This document shows positions 35,477 to 46,528 of a DNA stretch of 64,000 nt, piece after piece. The notes beneath the pieces are model-generated. The model did no database searches. It was not told where the DNA came from and was given only the letters and a program-made list of their open reading frames with translations. Both the position numbers and the translations under genes were made by a program. Within the stretch, counting starts at the first letter, position 1. Each line of letters starts with the position of its first letter. This DNA is from CALBTQ01 sp036725605 (GTDB lineage Bacteria; Lernaellota; Lernaellaia; Lernaellales; Lernaellaceae), in contig DAIMDW010000025.1 in NCBI GenBank assembly GCA_036725605.1, positions 38,084 to 102,083 of the forward strand, given 5' to 3'.

Positions 35477-35710
35477 TCAGCCCGCCATGAAGCTGACTTT
35501 GACCGATTTATCGATGTGAATGTCGGCAATCGCGTGCTTGTAAATCAGGTAGAGTCGATCCGACTCTAACACTATGCAGTAGTTGTCGAAACTTTTGATG
35601 TAGCCTTCCAGGTTCTTGCCGGTGATCAGCTCGACCTGAACGGACACCCGGTCTTTGCGCATCGAGTTGATAAACTGATCCTGCACGTTGATGCGCACCT
35701 TTTTGTTCAT
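35477..35710 (-). CDS. hfq: RNA chaperone Hfq
   Basis: From ATG 35710 the product is 77 residues, a normal Hfq size; the GGGGGAG ribosome site lies just before two tandem ATGs. It shows Sm1 (VSVQVELITGKNLEGYIKSFDNYCIVLE, including the FDN motif) and Sm2 (LIYKHAIADI; YKHA is the typical YKHAIS-like motif). Hfq hexamers pair small RNAs with mRNAs. The start overlaps none of dnaE's coding end once this start is used. Confidence 0.96.
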   Translation of the reverse strand: MNKKVRINVQDQFINSMRKDRVSVQVELITGKNLEGYIKSFDNYCIVLESDRLYLIYKHAIADIHIDKSVKVSFMAG

Positions 35711-35763
35711 CATCTCCCCCACTGCCTTCCTCATACATTCGCGGGTGGAAAAATTCCCCGCCA

Positions 35764-38700
35764 TCATTGAAACGTTATTACCCCCGGTCCGAAAATAGCG
35801 CGGACCTCTTCAACCAATTCATCCGACGGACGCAAACCCTGCCGCGGCGGCAACATGTAAACCGCCTCGCTCCGATTGGGAATTACCACATGGATGAACG
35901 TCCGACATGATCCCAAGTGCCGATCAATGCATGCTTTGAGCCGTTCCAATTGCTCCTTGCGCAACCCGGTCGTTTCGATCCGGAAATGCACTTCATTACT
36001 GCATACTTCAGCGGCTTTCACAAGTGGGATTATGCGATCGATCAACAATCCGTTGCCGCCTTCGCGGATGTCGGCCTTGCCGAAAAGCAGAAACGGCTGA
36101 TCGAGATTTTCCAGCACCTCGCGCGATTTTTCCAGTCCTTCGGAGAACAGCGTAATCTTGAACGGCGACTTCTGATCCTCGGCCAGACCGACCGCCATGG
36201 GCTTGCCGGCCTTGGTCGTTTTCTTGTCGAGGTTGGTGATCACCGCGGCGATGCGCACGTCCTGCGGTTCGGTCATTTCGCGCAAGCGTTCCGAATCGAC
36301 GCTGGCGAAGCGCTCGCACAGATTGCGGAAGTGATCGAGCGGATGGCCGGTGATGAAAAAGCCGAGAACCTCTTTTTCCGCGCGCAGGTTTTCCTGCTTG
36401 CTCCAGGACTCGACGTCCGGCAGCGCCGGCTCGCTCATTTCCTGTTGGCCGCCGAGCAGGCCGAACATGCTGGTCTGGCCGGCGTCGCGATCGGCCTGTT
36501 CGCGCGCGGACTGTTCGACCGCGCCTTCCAACGCGTTGAGCAGCGCGGCGCGATTGGGATGGATACCGTCGAAAGCGCCGCATTTGATCAGGCTTTCCAG
36601 CACGCGCTTGTTGACGCGCTTCATGTCGACCCGCCGCGTGAAATCGTACAGGCCCTTGAACGGCCCCTTCTCCACGCGCGCGTCGATGATGCTGCGCACC
36701 GCGCCCTCGCCGACGTTTTTCACCGCCGCCATACCGAAGCGGATCTGCCCCTTTTTGTTGACCGAAAAATCCATCGCCGATTCGTTGACGTCCGGCGGCA
36801 GCACCTCGATGTTCAGGTCGCGGCACTCGGCGATCTTGGTCATGATCTTGTCCGAGTCGCCTTTGTCCATGGTCATCAGCGCGGCCATGAACGGCGCGGG
36901 ATACTTCGCCTTGAGCCACGCGGTCTGGTAGGCGACCATCGCGTAGGCGGCCGAATGGCTTTTGTTGAAGCCGTACTCGGCGAACTTTTCCATCAGGTTC
37001 CAGATGTGCAGCGCGATCTCGCCGGGGATGTTTTTCGTTTTCGAGCCGGCGGTGAATTTTTCCTGGAAGGACGCCATCTGGTCGACTTTTTTCTTGGCCA
37101 TGGCGCGACGCATGAGGTCGGCTTCGCCGAGCGAGAAGCCGCCGATCTCGTGGGCGACCTGCTGCACCTGCTCCTGGTAGGCCATCAGACCGTAGGTCGA
37201 TTGGAGCAGCGGCTCGAGTTCGGGCAGGTCGTATTTGACCTCCTGCGTGCCTTTCTTGCGCGCGATGAAATCGTCGATCATCCCCGAGCCGATCGGCCCC
37301 GGACGATACAGCGCGTTGATCGCGGTCAGGTCCTCGATGCTGTCGGGGTGGATGCGCACGAGCAGGTCTTTCATGCCCAACGATTCGAACTGGAACACGC
37401 CGGTGGAAAGACCGCGGCCCAGCAGGTCGAAGACCTCCGGATCGCGCAGCGGAATCTGGTCGATGTCGATGGTTTCGCCGTACACCTCGCGGATGATCGC
37501 CAGCGCCTTGTCGATGACCGTCAACGTTTTCAGACCGAGAAAATCGAACTTGATCAGGCCGACGCGCTCGACGTCGTTCTTGTCGAACTGCGTAACCAGC
37601 TTCTCGTCCTTATCGAGCATCAGCGGCACGAGATCGACCAGCGGACGGTCGGCGATGATCACGCCCGCCGCGTGGGTGCTGCAATGCCGCGCAAGCCCTT
37701 CGAGCGCCTTGGCGTGAAACCACAGTTCCTTGACCCAATCGCTGTCCTTGAGCAGCTTGGCGATGTCGGCGTCTTTCTCGGCCTTCTCCAGCGTCATGTT
37801 CAGATCGTCGGGAATGAGCTTGGCGATCTGATCGACCTCGCTGTAGCTGTAGCCCAGCGCGCGCCCCACGTCCTTGACCACCGCCTTGGCCTTCATCGAA
37901 CCGAAGGCGGCGATCTGCGACACGCTGTCCTTGCCGTACTTGTCGGCGACGTAATGCAACACTTCCTCGCGCCGCTCGGCGCAGAAGTCGATGTCGATGT
38001 CGGGATTGTCCAGCCGTTCGGGATTGAGGAAGCGCTCAAACAACAGACCGTATTTGATCGGGTCGATGTTGGTGATGCGCAACGAGTAGCTGACCAGACT
38101 GCCCGCCGCGCTGCCGCGCCCCGGCCCGACGGGGATCTGATGATCCTTGGCCCAGTTGATGAAGTCCTGGACGATCAGAAAATAACTGACAAAACCTTTC
38201 TGCCGGATCAGGTCGATCTCGACGGCCAGGCGATCGAAATATTCCTTTTCGATCACTTCCCACGGACCGTCGCGCTGCGGATCATGGTTCTCCTTGATGA
38301 CCTTGAGACGCTTGACCAGGCCCTTCTTCGACAGGTCCTCGAAGTGTTCGGCCAGGTCCTGCCCCGTCGGCGCCTCGTAACGCGGGTAGATCAACTCGCC
38401 GAAGGTCATCTTGAAGTTGCAGCGCTCGGCGACCTCGAGCGTGCGCGTGAGCGTCTCGGGCATGTCGGCGAAAACGTCGGCCATTTCCTGCTTGGTGCGG
38501 AAGTAAATCTGGTCGGTGTTGAACTTGAACCGATTCTCGTCCTTGATCGTCTTGCCGGTCTGAATGCACAGCAGCAACTCGTGGCTGCGCGCGTGAGCGG
38601 CGTTCAGGTAATGGCAGTCGTTGGTCGCGACGACGGGCAGCGCGAGTTTTTTCGCCACCTGCAAAATGCCGGCGTTGACCTGCTCCTGTTCCTCCAGGCC

Positions 38701-39246
38701 GTTGCGCTGAATTTCGAGATAGTAACGGTCCTTGAACAGTTGGCGGTACCAGTCGGCGACCTCCACCGCGTGGTCGAGCCCCTGCTCGCGAAACGCACGC
38801 GGCACTTCGCCCTGCAAACAGGCCGACAGCGCGATCAGGCCGGAGTGATACCGTTCGAGAATCGACTTGTCGCAACGCGGCCGGCCGAAGATGCCCGGCG
38901 TCTTGCCCTCGACGTGCGCGGCGCTGACGATCTTGACCAGATTGCGGTAGCCCTCTTCGTTCTCGCACAGCAGCACGAGGTGATACGGGCGCGGCTGGTT
39001 GTTGGATTTGTCGAAACGATCCTGGTGCGCGACGTACACCTCGCACCCGATGATCGGCTTGACGCCCGCCGCCTTGGCCTGCTGCGAGAACTGCACGACG
39101 CCGTGCATGTTGCCGTGATCGGTGATGGCCACGGCGGACATGCCGTCGTCCTGCGCCTTGGCGAACAGGTCGGGCAATTTGATCGCGCCGTCCAGCAGCG
39201 AGAATTGCGTGTGAACGTGCAGATGAACGAAATCGATAGCGGACAT
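35764..39246 (-). CDS. dnaE: DNA polymerase III alpha subunit
   Basis: The 1160-residue replicative polymerase begins with the PHP domain (FVHLHVHTQFSLLDGA; AITDHGNMHG), followed by the palm with VGPGRGSAAGSLVSYSL and PDIDIDFCAERREEVL (catalytic aspartates), KSHSAAYAMVAYQTAWLKAKYP of the fingers, a helix-hairpin-helix region and a C-terminal OB fold (AAVITNLDKKTTKAGKPMAV). It matches the DnaE1 length and organisation. It lies between guaA and hfq with two- and roughly 50-base gaps. Confidence 0.98.
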   Translation of the reverse strand: MSAIDFVHLHVHTQFSLLDGAIKLPDLFAKAQDDGMSAVAITDHGNMHGVVQFSQQAKAAGVKPIIGCEVYVAHQDRFDKSNNQPRPYHLVLLCENEEGYRNLVKIVSAAHVEGKTPGIFGRPRCDKSILERYHSGLIALSACLQGEVPRAFREQGLDHAVEVADWYRQLFKDRYYLEIQRNGLEEQEQVNAGILQVAKKLALPVVATNDCHYLNAAHARSHELLLCIQTGKTIKDENRFKFNTDQIYFRTKQEMADVFADMPETLTRTLEVAERCNFKMTFGELIYPRYEAPTGQDLAEHFEDLSKKGLVKRLKVIKENHDPQRDGPWEVIEKEYFDRLAVEIDLIRQKGFVSYFLIVQDFINWAKDHQIPVGPGRGSAAGSLVSYSLRITNIDPIKYGLLFERFLNPERLDNPDIDIDFCAERREEVLHYVADKYGKDSVSQIAAFGSMKAKAVVKDVGRALGYSYSEVDQIAKLIPDDLNMTLEKAEKDADIAKLLKDSDWVKELWFHAKALEGLARHCSTHAAGVIIADRPLVDLVPLMLDKDEKLVTQFDKNDVERVGLIKFDFLGLKTLTVIDKALAIIREVYGETIDIDQIPLRDPEVFDLLGRGLSTGVFQFESLGMKDLLVRIHPDSIEDLTAINALYRPGPIGSGMIDDFIARKKGTQEVKYDLPELEPLLQSTYGLMAYQEQVQQVAHEIGGFSLGEADLMRRAMAKKKVDQMASFQEKFTAGSKTKNIPGEIALHIWNLMEKFAEYGFNKSHSAAYAMVAYQTAWLKAKYPAPFMAALMTMDKGDSDKIMTKIAECRDLNIEVLPPDVNESAMDFSVNKKGQIRFGMAAVKNVGEGAVRSIIDARVEKGPFKGLYDFTRRVDMKRVNKRVLESLIKCGAFDGIHPNRAALLNALEGAVEQSAREQADRDAGQTSMFGLLGGQQEMSEPALPDVESWSKQENLRAEKEVLGFFITGHPLDHFRNLCERFASVDSERLREMTEPQDVRIAAVITNLDKKTTKAGKPMAVGLAEDQKSPFKITLFSEGLEKSREVLENLDQPFLLFGKADIREGGNGLLIDRIIPLVKAAEVCSNEVHFRIETTGLRKEQLERLKACIDRHLGSCRTFIHVVIPNRSEAVYMLPPRQGLRPSDELVEEVRAIFGPGVITFQ

Positions 39247-39247
39247 T

Positions 39248-40807
<1,560 letters not shown>

Positions 40808-40821
40808 GGGTGTGCTTTGCC

Positions 40822-42285
40822 TTAACTGATCTGATAGTTGGGCGCTTCCTTGGTAATGATCACGTCGTGCACGTGGCTTTCGCGCAGCCCGGCGTTGGTC
40901 AATTGAATGAACCGCGCCTTGGTGCGCAGCTCGGCGATGTTCACGCAGCCGGTGTAGCCCATGCCCGAACGCACGCCGCCGAGCATCTGATAGATCACGC
41001 CGCTGAGCGGCCCGCGATAGGGCACGCGGCCCTCGATGCCTTCGGGCACGAGTTTCTGCGGCGTTTCGACTTCGCCCTGGAAATAGCGGTCCTTGCTGCC
41101 TTTCATCATCGCGCCGAGGCTGCCCATGCCGCGATAAATTTTGTAGGTGCGGCCCTGGTAGAGAATCGTTTCCCCGGGCGCTTCCTCGGTGCCGGCGAAC
41201 AACGAACCGATCATCACCATTTCGGCGCCGGCGGCCAGCGCCTTGGTGATGTCGCCCGAATATTTGATGCCGCCGTCGGCGATGACGGGAATGTCGAATT
41301 CGGCGGCGGCGCGGGCGCACACGTCGATCGCGGTGATTTGCGGCACGCCGCAGCCGGAGACCACGCGGGTCGTGCAGATGCTGCCCGGGCCCATGCCGAC
41401 TTTCACGCAATCGGCGCCGGCCTTGATCAGGTCGATCGTCGCCTCGGCGGTGGCCACGTTGCCGGCGATGATTTCGCAATTGGGGAAGCGGCCCTTGGCC
41501 CACCTGACCATCTCGACCACACCGATGCTGTGTCCGTGCGCCGTGTCGATGCAGATCACGTCGGCGCCCTGCTCGACCAGCGCCTGCAGCCGTTCCTTTT
41601 CCTTGTCGCCGGTGCTGACCGCCGCGCCGACCAGCAAGCGGCCGCGCGGATCCTTGCAGCTATTGGGATAGCGTTCGGCCTTCTCGATGTCCTTGATCGT
41701 GATCAGGCCGCGCAGGTTTTTCTTGTCGTCGACGACCAGCAGTTTCTCGATCCGGTTTTCGTGCAGGATGCGCTTGCACGTTTTCATGTCGGTGCCTTCG
41801 GGCACGGTGACCAAATTTTCCTTGGTCATCACCGAGCTGATGGGCTGATCGTGACGGCCGACGAAACGCAGGTCGCGGTTGGTGAGAATGCCCACGAGCG
41901 TCGAGCCCTCGATGACCGGCACGCCGGAAATGGTGTGGCGATGCATCAACTGGATGGCGTCGTGGATCGTCGCGTGCGGCGACATGGTGATCGGATTTTC
42001 GATCATCACCGAAACGGCCTTCTTCACCTTTTCGATCTGTGCGCACTGCTGTTGAATGGACATGTTCTTGTGAATGATGCCCACCCCGCCTTCCTGCGCC
42101 ATGGCAATGGCCGTGTTGGCCTCGGTGACCGTGTCCATCGCCGCGGACACCAGCGGCATCTTGACCGCGATGTTGCGCGTGATGCGCGTGGTCAGATCGA
42201 CGTCCTTGGGCATAACGTCGCTTTTGGCGGGCAGGAGCAACACATCGTCAAAGGTGAGTCCCTGGAGCAAATTATCGTTCAGCAT
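40822..42285 (-). CDS. guaB: Inosine-5'-monophosphate dehydrogenase
   Basis: The 487-residue enzyme has the N-terminal LTFDDVLLLPAKS, two CBS domains between residues about 90 and 205 (the second around LVTVPEGTDMKTCKRIL), the phosphate loop and the catalytic GPGSICTTRVVSG (C in SICTT), and DGGIKYSGD. It makes XMP from IMP with NAD+. I use ATG 42285, which has GGGAG five bases upstream, rather than GTG two codons before. Confidence 0.97.
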   Translation of the reverse strand: MLNDNLLQGLTFDDVLLLPAKSDVMPKDVDLTTRITRNIAVKMPLVSAAMDTVTEANTAIAMAQEGGVGIIHKNMSIQQQCAQIEKVKKAVSVMIENPITMSPHATIHDAIQLMHRHTISGVPVIEGSTLVGILTNRDLRFVGRHDQPISSVMTKENLVTVPEGTDMKTCKRILHENRIEKLLVVDDKKNLRGLITIKDIEKAERYPNSCKDPRGRLLVGAAVSTGDKEKERLQALVEQGADVICIDTAHGHSIGVVEMVRWAKGRFPNCEIIAGNVATAEATIDLIKAGADCVKVGMGPGSICTTRVVSGCGVPQITAIDVCARAAAEFDIPVIADGGIKYSGDITKALAAGAEMVMIGSLFAGTEEAPGETILYQGRTYKIYRGMGSLGAMMKGSKDRYFQGEVETPQKLVPEGIEGRVPYRGPLSGVIYQMLGGVRSGMGYTGCVNIAELRTKARFIQLTNAGLRESHVHDVIITKEAPNYQIS

Positions 42286-42327
42286 ATACACTCCCTGATG
42301 CGATCGGCCGCGACGAATCGTGAACGG

Positions 42328-42717
42328 TTATAGCTTTTTGATCTCGGTCACCTCTCGTTCCAGGGTTTCCTTGAACGGGAGATTGACGTCGTCCAGGCCG
42401 GGAAGTCCCACCGGCCATTCGTATTCGTAAGTCACAATGATCTTGTCTTTGCCTTCGCGATACACGTGCAGTTGGTCGGCGCTCAACGGGATATTGCGCT
42501 CTTTGACCTCGGCCAGAATCTGTTCGCGAATCTGCGTATCGTTCAATTCGCTGGCCCGGACCATCAACGACCACGCCTTCTGGCGCAGGTTGAAGTTGGC
42601 GTAATACTTCGGGCCCAAAGCGATGCCGGCCACGATGGCCGCCACGAAAACGAGCAGCAGCAAAGCGCTGACCCAGTTGAACCCTCCCCGTTGCCGGTAT
42701 GTAGAATAAACTTTCAC
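42328..42717 (-). CDS. Small single-pass membrane protein, DUF4845-like
   Basis: The 129-residue protein starts with GTG (GGGGAGGG upstream). A basic N-terminus (YRQRGGFNW) precedes one membrane segment (VSALLLLVFVAAIVAGIALG), then a periplasmic part (LGPKYYANFNLRQKAWSLMVRASELNDTQIREQILAEVKERNIPL...). The layout resembles DUF4845-type small proteins, but I cannot fix the family. It is the first gene of the guaBA-dnaE-hfq series and has its own promoter. Confidence 0.75.
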   Translation of the reverse strand: MKVYSTYRQRGGFNWVSALLLLVFVAAIVAGIALGPKYYANFNLRQKAWSLMVRASELNDTQIREQILAEVKERNIPLSADQLHVYREGKDKIIVTYEYEWPVGLPGLDDVNLPFKETLEREVTEIKKL

Positions 42718-42818
42718 CTTTCCCTCCCCTGAAAAAGGTAATTCAATTGGTTATGGTTAATTATCTTCGTTAATGCCGCCGGCGAATGGACTATTTTTCC
42801 GATTCACCAATGGCCGTT

Positions 42819-42847
42819 ATCATAAACCCCGCATGGTATCAGGTCAA
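42819..42847 (-). promoter_or_regulatory. Sigma-70-type promoter of the small membrane protein and guaBA
   Basis: On the minus strand TTGACC (42847-42842), a 17-base spacer and TATGAT (42824-42819) predict a start near 42812, about 95 bases before the GTG start. The -35 box lies eight bases past the gppA stop codon. Confidence 0.65.
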
Positions 42848-42854
42848 TACAAAC

Positions 42855-43775
42855 TCAATCCAAAGGCCACTGCGGCCACAACGCCACCCCTTCCAACACG
42901 CCGCCCTCGGTGACCGCCAGTCGCTCGCATCGCAAATGCTCCATCACGCGCTGGCAGATGATCGCGCCGGCCGGAATCAGATCCTCGCGTCCCTTTTCCA
43001 AACCCGGCAGATACAACCGCTCGGCCGCGGGCATGGAAACGAGTTTTTCCAGCAGACGTTCGATCGTCGCGGCGGACAAAATGCGCCCGTTGATCTGATC
43101 GGGATCGTAGCGCTCCATTTTCAAATCCAGCGCGGCGAGCGTCGTGACCGTGCCGGCCGTGCCGACCAGCGTCTCCACGGCGGGAAGCTGCGCCAGTTCG
43201 TCGTTGCCTTTCAGCAAATCCGCCACCGCCTGCCCGCAGGTTTGCAGTTGGGCGACGGTCGGCGGATCGTCCAGCAGGTAGCCCTCGGTCAGACTCACCG
43301 CGCCGAATTCGAGGCTGACCGCCCGCGCCGGCTGCGCGTTTTCCACCAACGCCAATTCGGTCGAAAAACCGCCGACGTCCATCAGCAAAAACGTGCGGTC
43401 GCGCAGGCCCATTTCGTAGGCGCCGCCCAGGGCGCTGACGGCGGCTTCGAGGCGACCATCGATGATTTGCGCGTCCAGCCGGGCCTGGTCGGCCAGGGCG
43501 TCCAGCAACGTAAACGGATCGTCCAGCCGCCGCGCGACGCCGGTGCACACCGCGCGAATTTCCACCGCGCCGTAAGCCCGGGCCTTGCGGGCGAATTCGG
43601 CGACCGCTTCGACGGTCCGTTGCAGCGATTCGGGATGGGCGCGGCCGTCGGCGAATTTCCCGGCCAGCCGGGTGATCCTGCGCTCGACCGAAACGCGTTT
43701 GAGCGCACCCTTCTCCACCGTGCCCAACAAGAGGCGGACGGTATTGCTGCCGATGTCCAACGTCGCGATTTTCAT
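42855..43775 (-). CDS. Ppx/GppA family exopolyphosphatase/phosphatase
   Basis: The 306-residue protein has the ASKHA phosphatase layout: MKIATLDIGSNTVRLLLG (phosphate-1 loop), TGVARR near 92, MDVGGFSTELAL near 143 (phosphate-2; GGGSTE is the usual form, here GGFSTE), and GTAGTVTTLAAL near 210 (adenosine motif). It corresponds to the short N-terminal two-domain type. Members hydrolyse polyphosphate and/or pppGpp. The conserved MKIATLDIGSN start fixes the ATG at 43775 although no ribosome site precedes it. Confidence 0.93.
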   Translation of the reverse strand: MKIATLDIGSNTVRLLLGTVEKGALKRVSVERRITRLAGKFADGRAHPESLQRTVEAVAEFARKARAYGAVEIRAVCTGVARRLDDPFTLLDALADQARLDAQIIDGRLEAAVSALGGAYEMGLRDRTFLLMDVGGFSTELALVENAQPARAVSLEFGAVSLTEGYLLDDPPTVAQLQTCGQAVADLLKGNDELAQLPAVETLVGTAGTVTTLAALDLKMERYDPDQINGRILSAATIERLLEKLVSMPAAERLYLPGLEKGREDLIPAGAIICQRVMEHLRCERLAVTEGGVLEGVALWPQWPLD

Positions 43776-43783
43776 GGACCGGT

Positions 43784-43812
43784 AATCTAGCAGACTCGCC
43801 CGGCGGATGCAA
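43784..43812 (-). promoter_or_regulatory. Sigma-70-type promoter of the ppx/gppA gene giving an almost leaderless mRNA
   Basis: On the minus strand TTGCAT (43812-43807), 17-base spacer and TAGATT (43789-43784) place transcription start near 43777, one to four bases before the ATG at 43775. It is back to back with the plus-strand promoter at 43825. Confidence 0.55.
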
Positions 43813-43824
43813 ACAACCGAAACC

Positions 43825-43852
43825 TTGACATTATTGGCATTTTTACTATATC
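43825..43852 (+). promoter_or_regulatory. Strong sigma-70-type promoter of the outer-membrane barrel gene
   Basis: Perfect -35 TTGACA (43825-43830), a 16-base T-rich spacer and -10 TATATC (43847-43852). The gene downstream has AAGGAG seven bases before its ATG. Confidence 0.65.
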
Positions 43853-43914
43853 TTGAGATGCAATTTGTGGAAAACTACAATATCTGGTGACAAATAACCT
43901 GAAGGAGACAGGCT

Positions 43915-44475
43915 ATGAAGGCGTGGAAAATCGCTGTTATCAGTCTATTTTTAATGGCCGTGCTGGCAACTCCCGCCCTGGCGGTCGATCTGACCAACCG
44001 CATCAGCATGGGCTACAACCACCAACTTTCCTACGGCATCGTCGGCGGCGACGACGCCATCAGCAGCGCTTTTTTGGCCAACCAGAGTTTTTCATGCAAA
44101 TACTGGGCGACGCGCGAGATCGGCATCGAGGGCATCCTGGGCTTCATGAGCGCCGAGTATGAGGACGTCGGCGGCTGGGGCATGACGCTCGGCGGGAAGT
44201 TCCACTACAACGTGATCATGGAACAGCAGATGAACGTTTACACCGGCGGCGGGCTGGCGTTGTTGCCGGTGACCACCGACGACGGCGAGGACAAGGATTC
44301 CAACGTCGGCTTCCTGGTGATGGCGTTCGCCGGAACGGAATTTTTCCTGCCCGGCCTGCCCAACCTGGCTTTCGACATGGAGTTGGGCCTGCAGTACCTC
44401 GACTATGACGAATACCGCCAGTTCGGCACCTACAGCGGCGGGTTCGGCATGTTGGGCATTCGCTACTACTTCTAA
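43915..44475 (+). CDS. Outer-membrane beta-barrel protein
   Basis: The 186-residue protein has a signal peptide (AVISLFLMAVLATPALA, cleaved after residue about 23), then alternating hydrophobic/hydrophilic strands typical of an eight-strand barrel (MGYNHQLSYGIVGG, MTLGGKFHYNVIM, MNVYTGGGLALLPV, AFDMELGLQYLDYDE) ending in the aromatic MLGIRYYF, the C-terminal signature for BAM insertion. It is a single-gene unit between a strong promoter and a strong terminator, so probably well expressed. Ligand or structural role unknown. Confidence 0.85.
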   Translation: MKAWKIAVISLFLMAVLATPALAVDLTNRISMGYNHQLSYGIVGGDDAISSAFLANQSFSCKYWATREIGIEGILGFMSAEYEDVGGWGMTLGGKFHYNVIMEQQMNVYTGGGLALLPVTTDDGEDKDSNVGFLVMAFAGTEFFLPGLPNLAFDMELGLQYLDYDEYRQFGTYSGGFGMLGIRYYF

Positions 44476-44483
44476 AACGAACG

Positions 44484-44528
44484 AAAAAAAAGGCCGCCGA
44501 TTTTTGCACCGGCGGCCTTTTCTTTGTC
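44484..44528. terminator. Bidirectional intrinsic terminator
   Basis: An 11-bp stem (AAAGGCCGCCG, 44489-44499, with CGGCGGCCTTT, 44510-44520) flanks a 10-base loop. It is followed by TTTTCTTT on the plus strand and by eight T on the minus strand, so it serves both the barrel gene and the convergent AMMECR1-like lipoprotein gene. Confidence 0.8.
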
Positions 44529-44648
44529 CACGTAACGGTTACACCTGTTTATGTTCAGCGCTTCATACACACCCTTGGCTTCGCCAAAAATGCGGCATAC
44601 GGAGAATGACGATTTTTCAGTGTGCCACACGGCAAATAAGCGAGTTTA

Positions 44649-46493
44649 CTACTGCGCCTTTTGCTCCGCCTGCCGGCGCATGATGATGTCGCGGATGGCG
44701 ATCAGCGCGCTGGTTGAATGCTGCACGTAGTCGATCTGAATTTCCGGGTTCCAGTAATCGGCCTGATAGCCGCCGATCACCTTCTCCGGATTGTTGAAGA
44801 ACATCGTGTTGATTTCGTTGTACTGGTTGCGCATGAGGAACGTCGCGCCGGGCACCAGCGCCTTGTACAGGCGATCCATCTGCGCCGTGTCGCCGTTGTA
44901 CTCGGCGAGTTTGTACACGGCGGCGGTGCCTTCCAGGCGGCAGGCGGACTGCGTGGTGCGCGGAGTTTTCATGTAGCCGCCGACGTAGTCGGGGTATTCC
45001 GAACGGAAGATGAACTTGGACATCATCGCGTCGGTCACCTTGCGCATCTGCATCAGGTGATTCTCTTTGGGTTTGACGCGATACCATTCGTTGATCGCGT
45101 ACATCATCCAGTGGTCGTGCTCGACGTTGGCCGGCGTGCGGTCCTTGTCGCGCACATCGGCGATGAAGTCGATGCCCCGCTCGGCCACCCTCTGCCAACG
45201 CGGATTGTTGTTGTCAAGCTTGTACAACTCGGCCAGACCGAAGAAGGCTTCGCCCGGATAATACAGCACCGGTTTGGTCACTTTGTCCTTATCCTGCGGG
45301 CGGTGGTAGTAGCGCATCTGCACGTCGCCGTTGGGTTGCACCATGTAATCGACGAACCGCCCGTAGGCGCGCATCAGATCCATGTACTGCCGGTCGCCGG
45401 TCACCTCGGTGTACTTGGCGAACGCCAGCAGGGCCAGTCCGCTGCCGCCCAGCTTGGCGTACTTGCCTTCCGGGTGCGTGATGGCCAGCCAATCGTATTT
45501 CTTGCCGTCGTTTTCATCCGGTCCCTGCGACATGCGCTGCAGATAGCCCAGCGCGCGCTTGACCGCTTCGAGCAGTTCCGGATCCTTGTTGACCTCGTAG
45601 ATCTGCATCATGGCGAAGACGGTGCCGGCGTGGCGCAGTTCGTTGTAGCTGCGCGACACCTTGCTGGTCTGCGGGAAGTACAGATACTCGAACTTGCCGT
45701 CGGGCAATACGGCCTGCTTCAGGTAGTTGCCCGCGCCGTTGATCGCCGCGAGCAGACGTTCGGGCGTGGCGTCGAAGCCGTCGAGGCGGTTCTGCCGGTA
45801 CAAGGGCAGCAGCGCGTTGTCCTTGCCTTCCATGAAGGAAATCGAGGTGAACTGCGCGAAGCTGACGGTCTTGTCGCTTTTGAATTGGTCGTTGAGCACG
45901 CGCCCCAGCGCGCGATGCTTGATCAGCCGCTTCATCATTTTCGCCGAGTAGCGATGCTTCTTGTCGATCACCGACCAATCGCGCAATTCCTGCGGCAGAA
46001 ATGCGACCACCGGATCGGTCTGGAAAATCAGGCCGATGCGCGAAATGTCGATCGACCACCGCTTGCCCAGCTCGCGCGATTTCTCGTCGGTGGATTCGTC
46101 GATCACGTCCAGGCGCAGCTTGAGAGCGTTGACGTCCTCGCGCGCGGCCAGGCGTTTCATTTCCACCGCCGCCTGCTTGACGGCCTTGGCGATGGTGTCG
46201 CCCATGGCGAAGGAGGTCAGCGCCGCTTCGTGCGGACGCACCAGGGTGATGAACACGCCGCGCGGCTCGCGGGCGTACATCAGCGGATAGGTGTCCTCGT
46301 CGTGCTTGAACGCGCCGTCGGTCAATTCGGCACGGGTCATTTGCAGCAGGTACGTTTTGTCCATGTCCCGCAAGGAGATGCGGCGGATGTTGTAAAAATC
46401 GGCTCCGGCCGGCGGCGTGGATTGGCAGGCGCTGAAAAAGGAAGCCAAAAGGATAAAAACCAGTATCAGACCAGTGACATTACGCAACTTCAT
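44649..46493 (-). CDS. Lipoprotein with AMMECR1-like N-domain and (alpha/alpha) barrel C-domain
   Basis: From ATG 46493 (AAGGAG five to six bases before) the protein is 614 residues. It has a lipoprotein signal with C23 (FFSAC). Residues about 40-190 resemble the AMMECR1 fold (GVFITLVRPHEAALTSFAMGDTIAKAVKQAAVEMKRLA...ALKLRLDVID). Residues about 210-600 look like an (alpha/alpha)6 barrel of the glycoside hydrolase/epimerase type: RHAGTVFAMMQIYEVN, GSGLALLAFAKYTEVTGD, YYPGEAFFGLAELYKLD and EGTAAVYKLAEYN repeats. Function is unproven; a sugar-active or surface-anchored role is possible. Confidence 0.75.
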   Translation of the reverse strand: MKLRNVTGLILVFILLASFFSACQSTPPAGADFYNIRRISLRDMDKTYLLQMTRAELTDGAFKHDEDTYPLMYAREPRGVFITLVRPHEAALTSFAMGDTIAKAVKQAAVEMKRLAAREDVNALKLRLDVIDESTDEKSRELGKRWSIDISRIGLIFQTDPVVAFLPQELRDWSVIDKKHRYSAKMMKRLIKHRALGRVLNDQFKSDKTVSFAQFTSISFMEGKDNALLPLYRQNRLDGFDATPERLLAAINGAGNYLKQAVLPDGKFEYLYFPQTSKVSRSYNELRHAGTVFAMMQIYEVNKDPELLEAVKRALGYLQRMSQGPDENDGKKYDWLAITHPEGKYAKLGGSGLALLAFAKYTEVTGDRQYMDLMRAYGRFVDYMVQPNGDVQMRYYHRPQDKDKVTKPVLYYPGEAFFGLAELYKLDNNNPRWQRVAERGIDFIADVRDKDRTPANVEHDHWMMYAINEWYRVKPKENHLMQMRKVTDAMMSKFIFRSEYPDYVGGYMKTPRTTQSACRLEGTAAVYKLAEYNGDTAQMDRLYKALVPGATFLMRNQYNEINTMFFNNPEKVIGGYQADYWNPEIQIDYVQHSTSALIAIRDIIMRRQAEQKAQ

Positions 46494-46528
46494 TCTTGCT
46501 CCTTTGGTAGGCACGCGAACGAGCGGGC

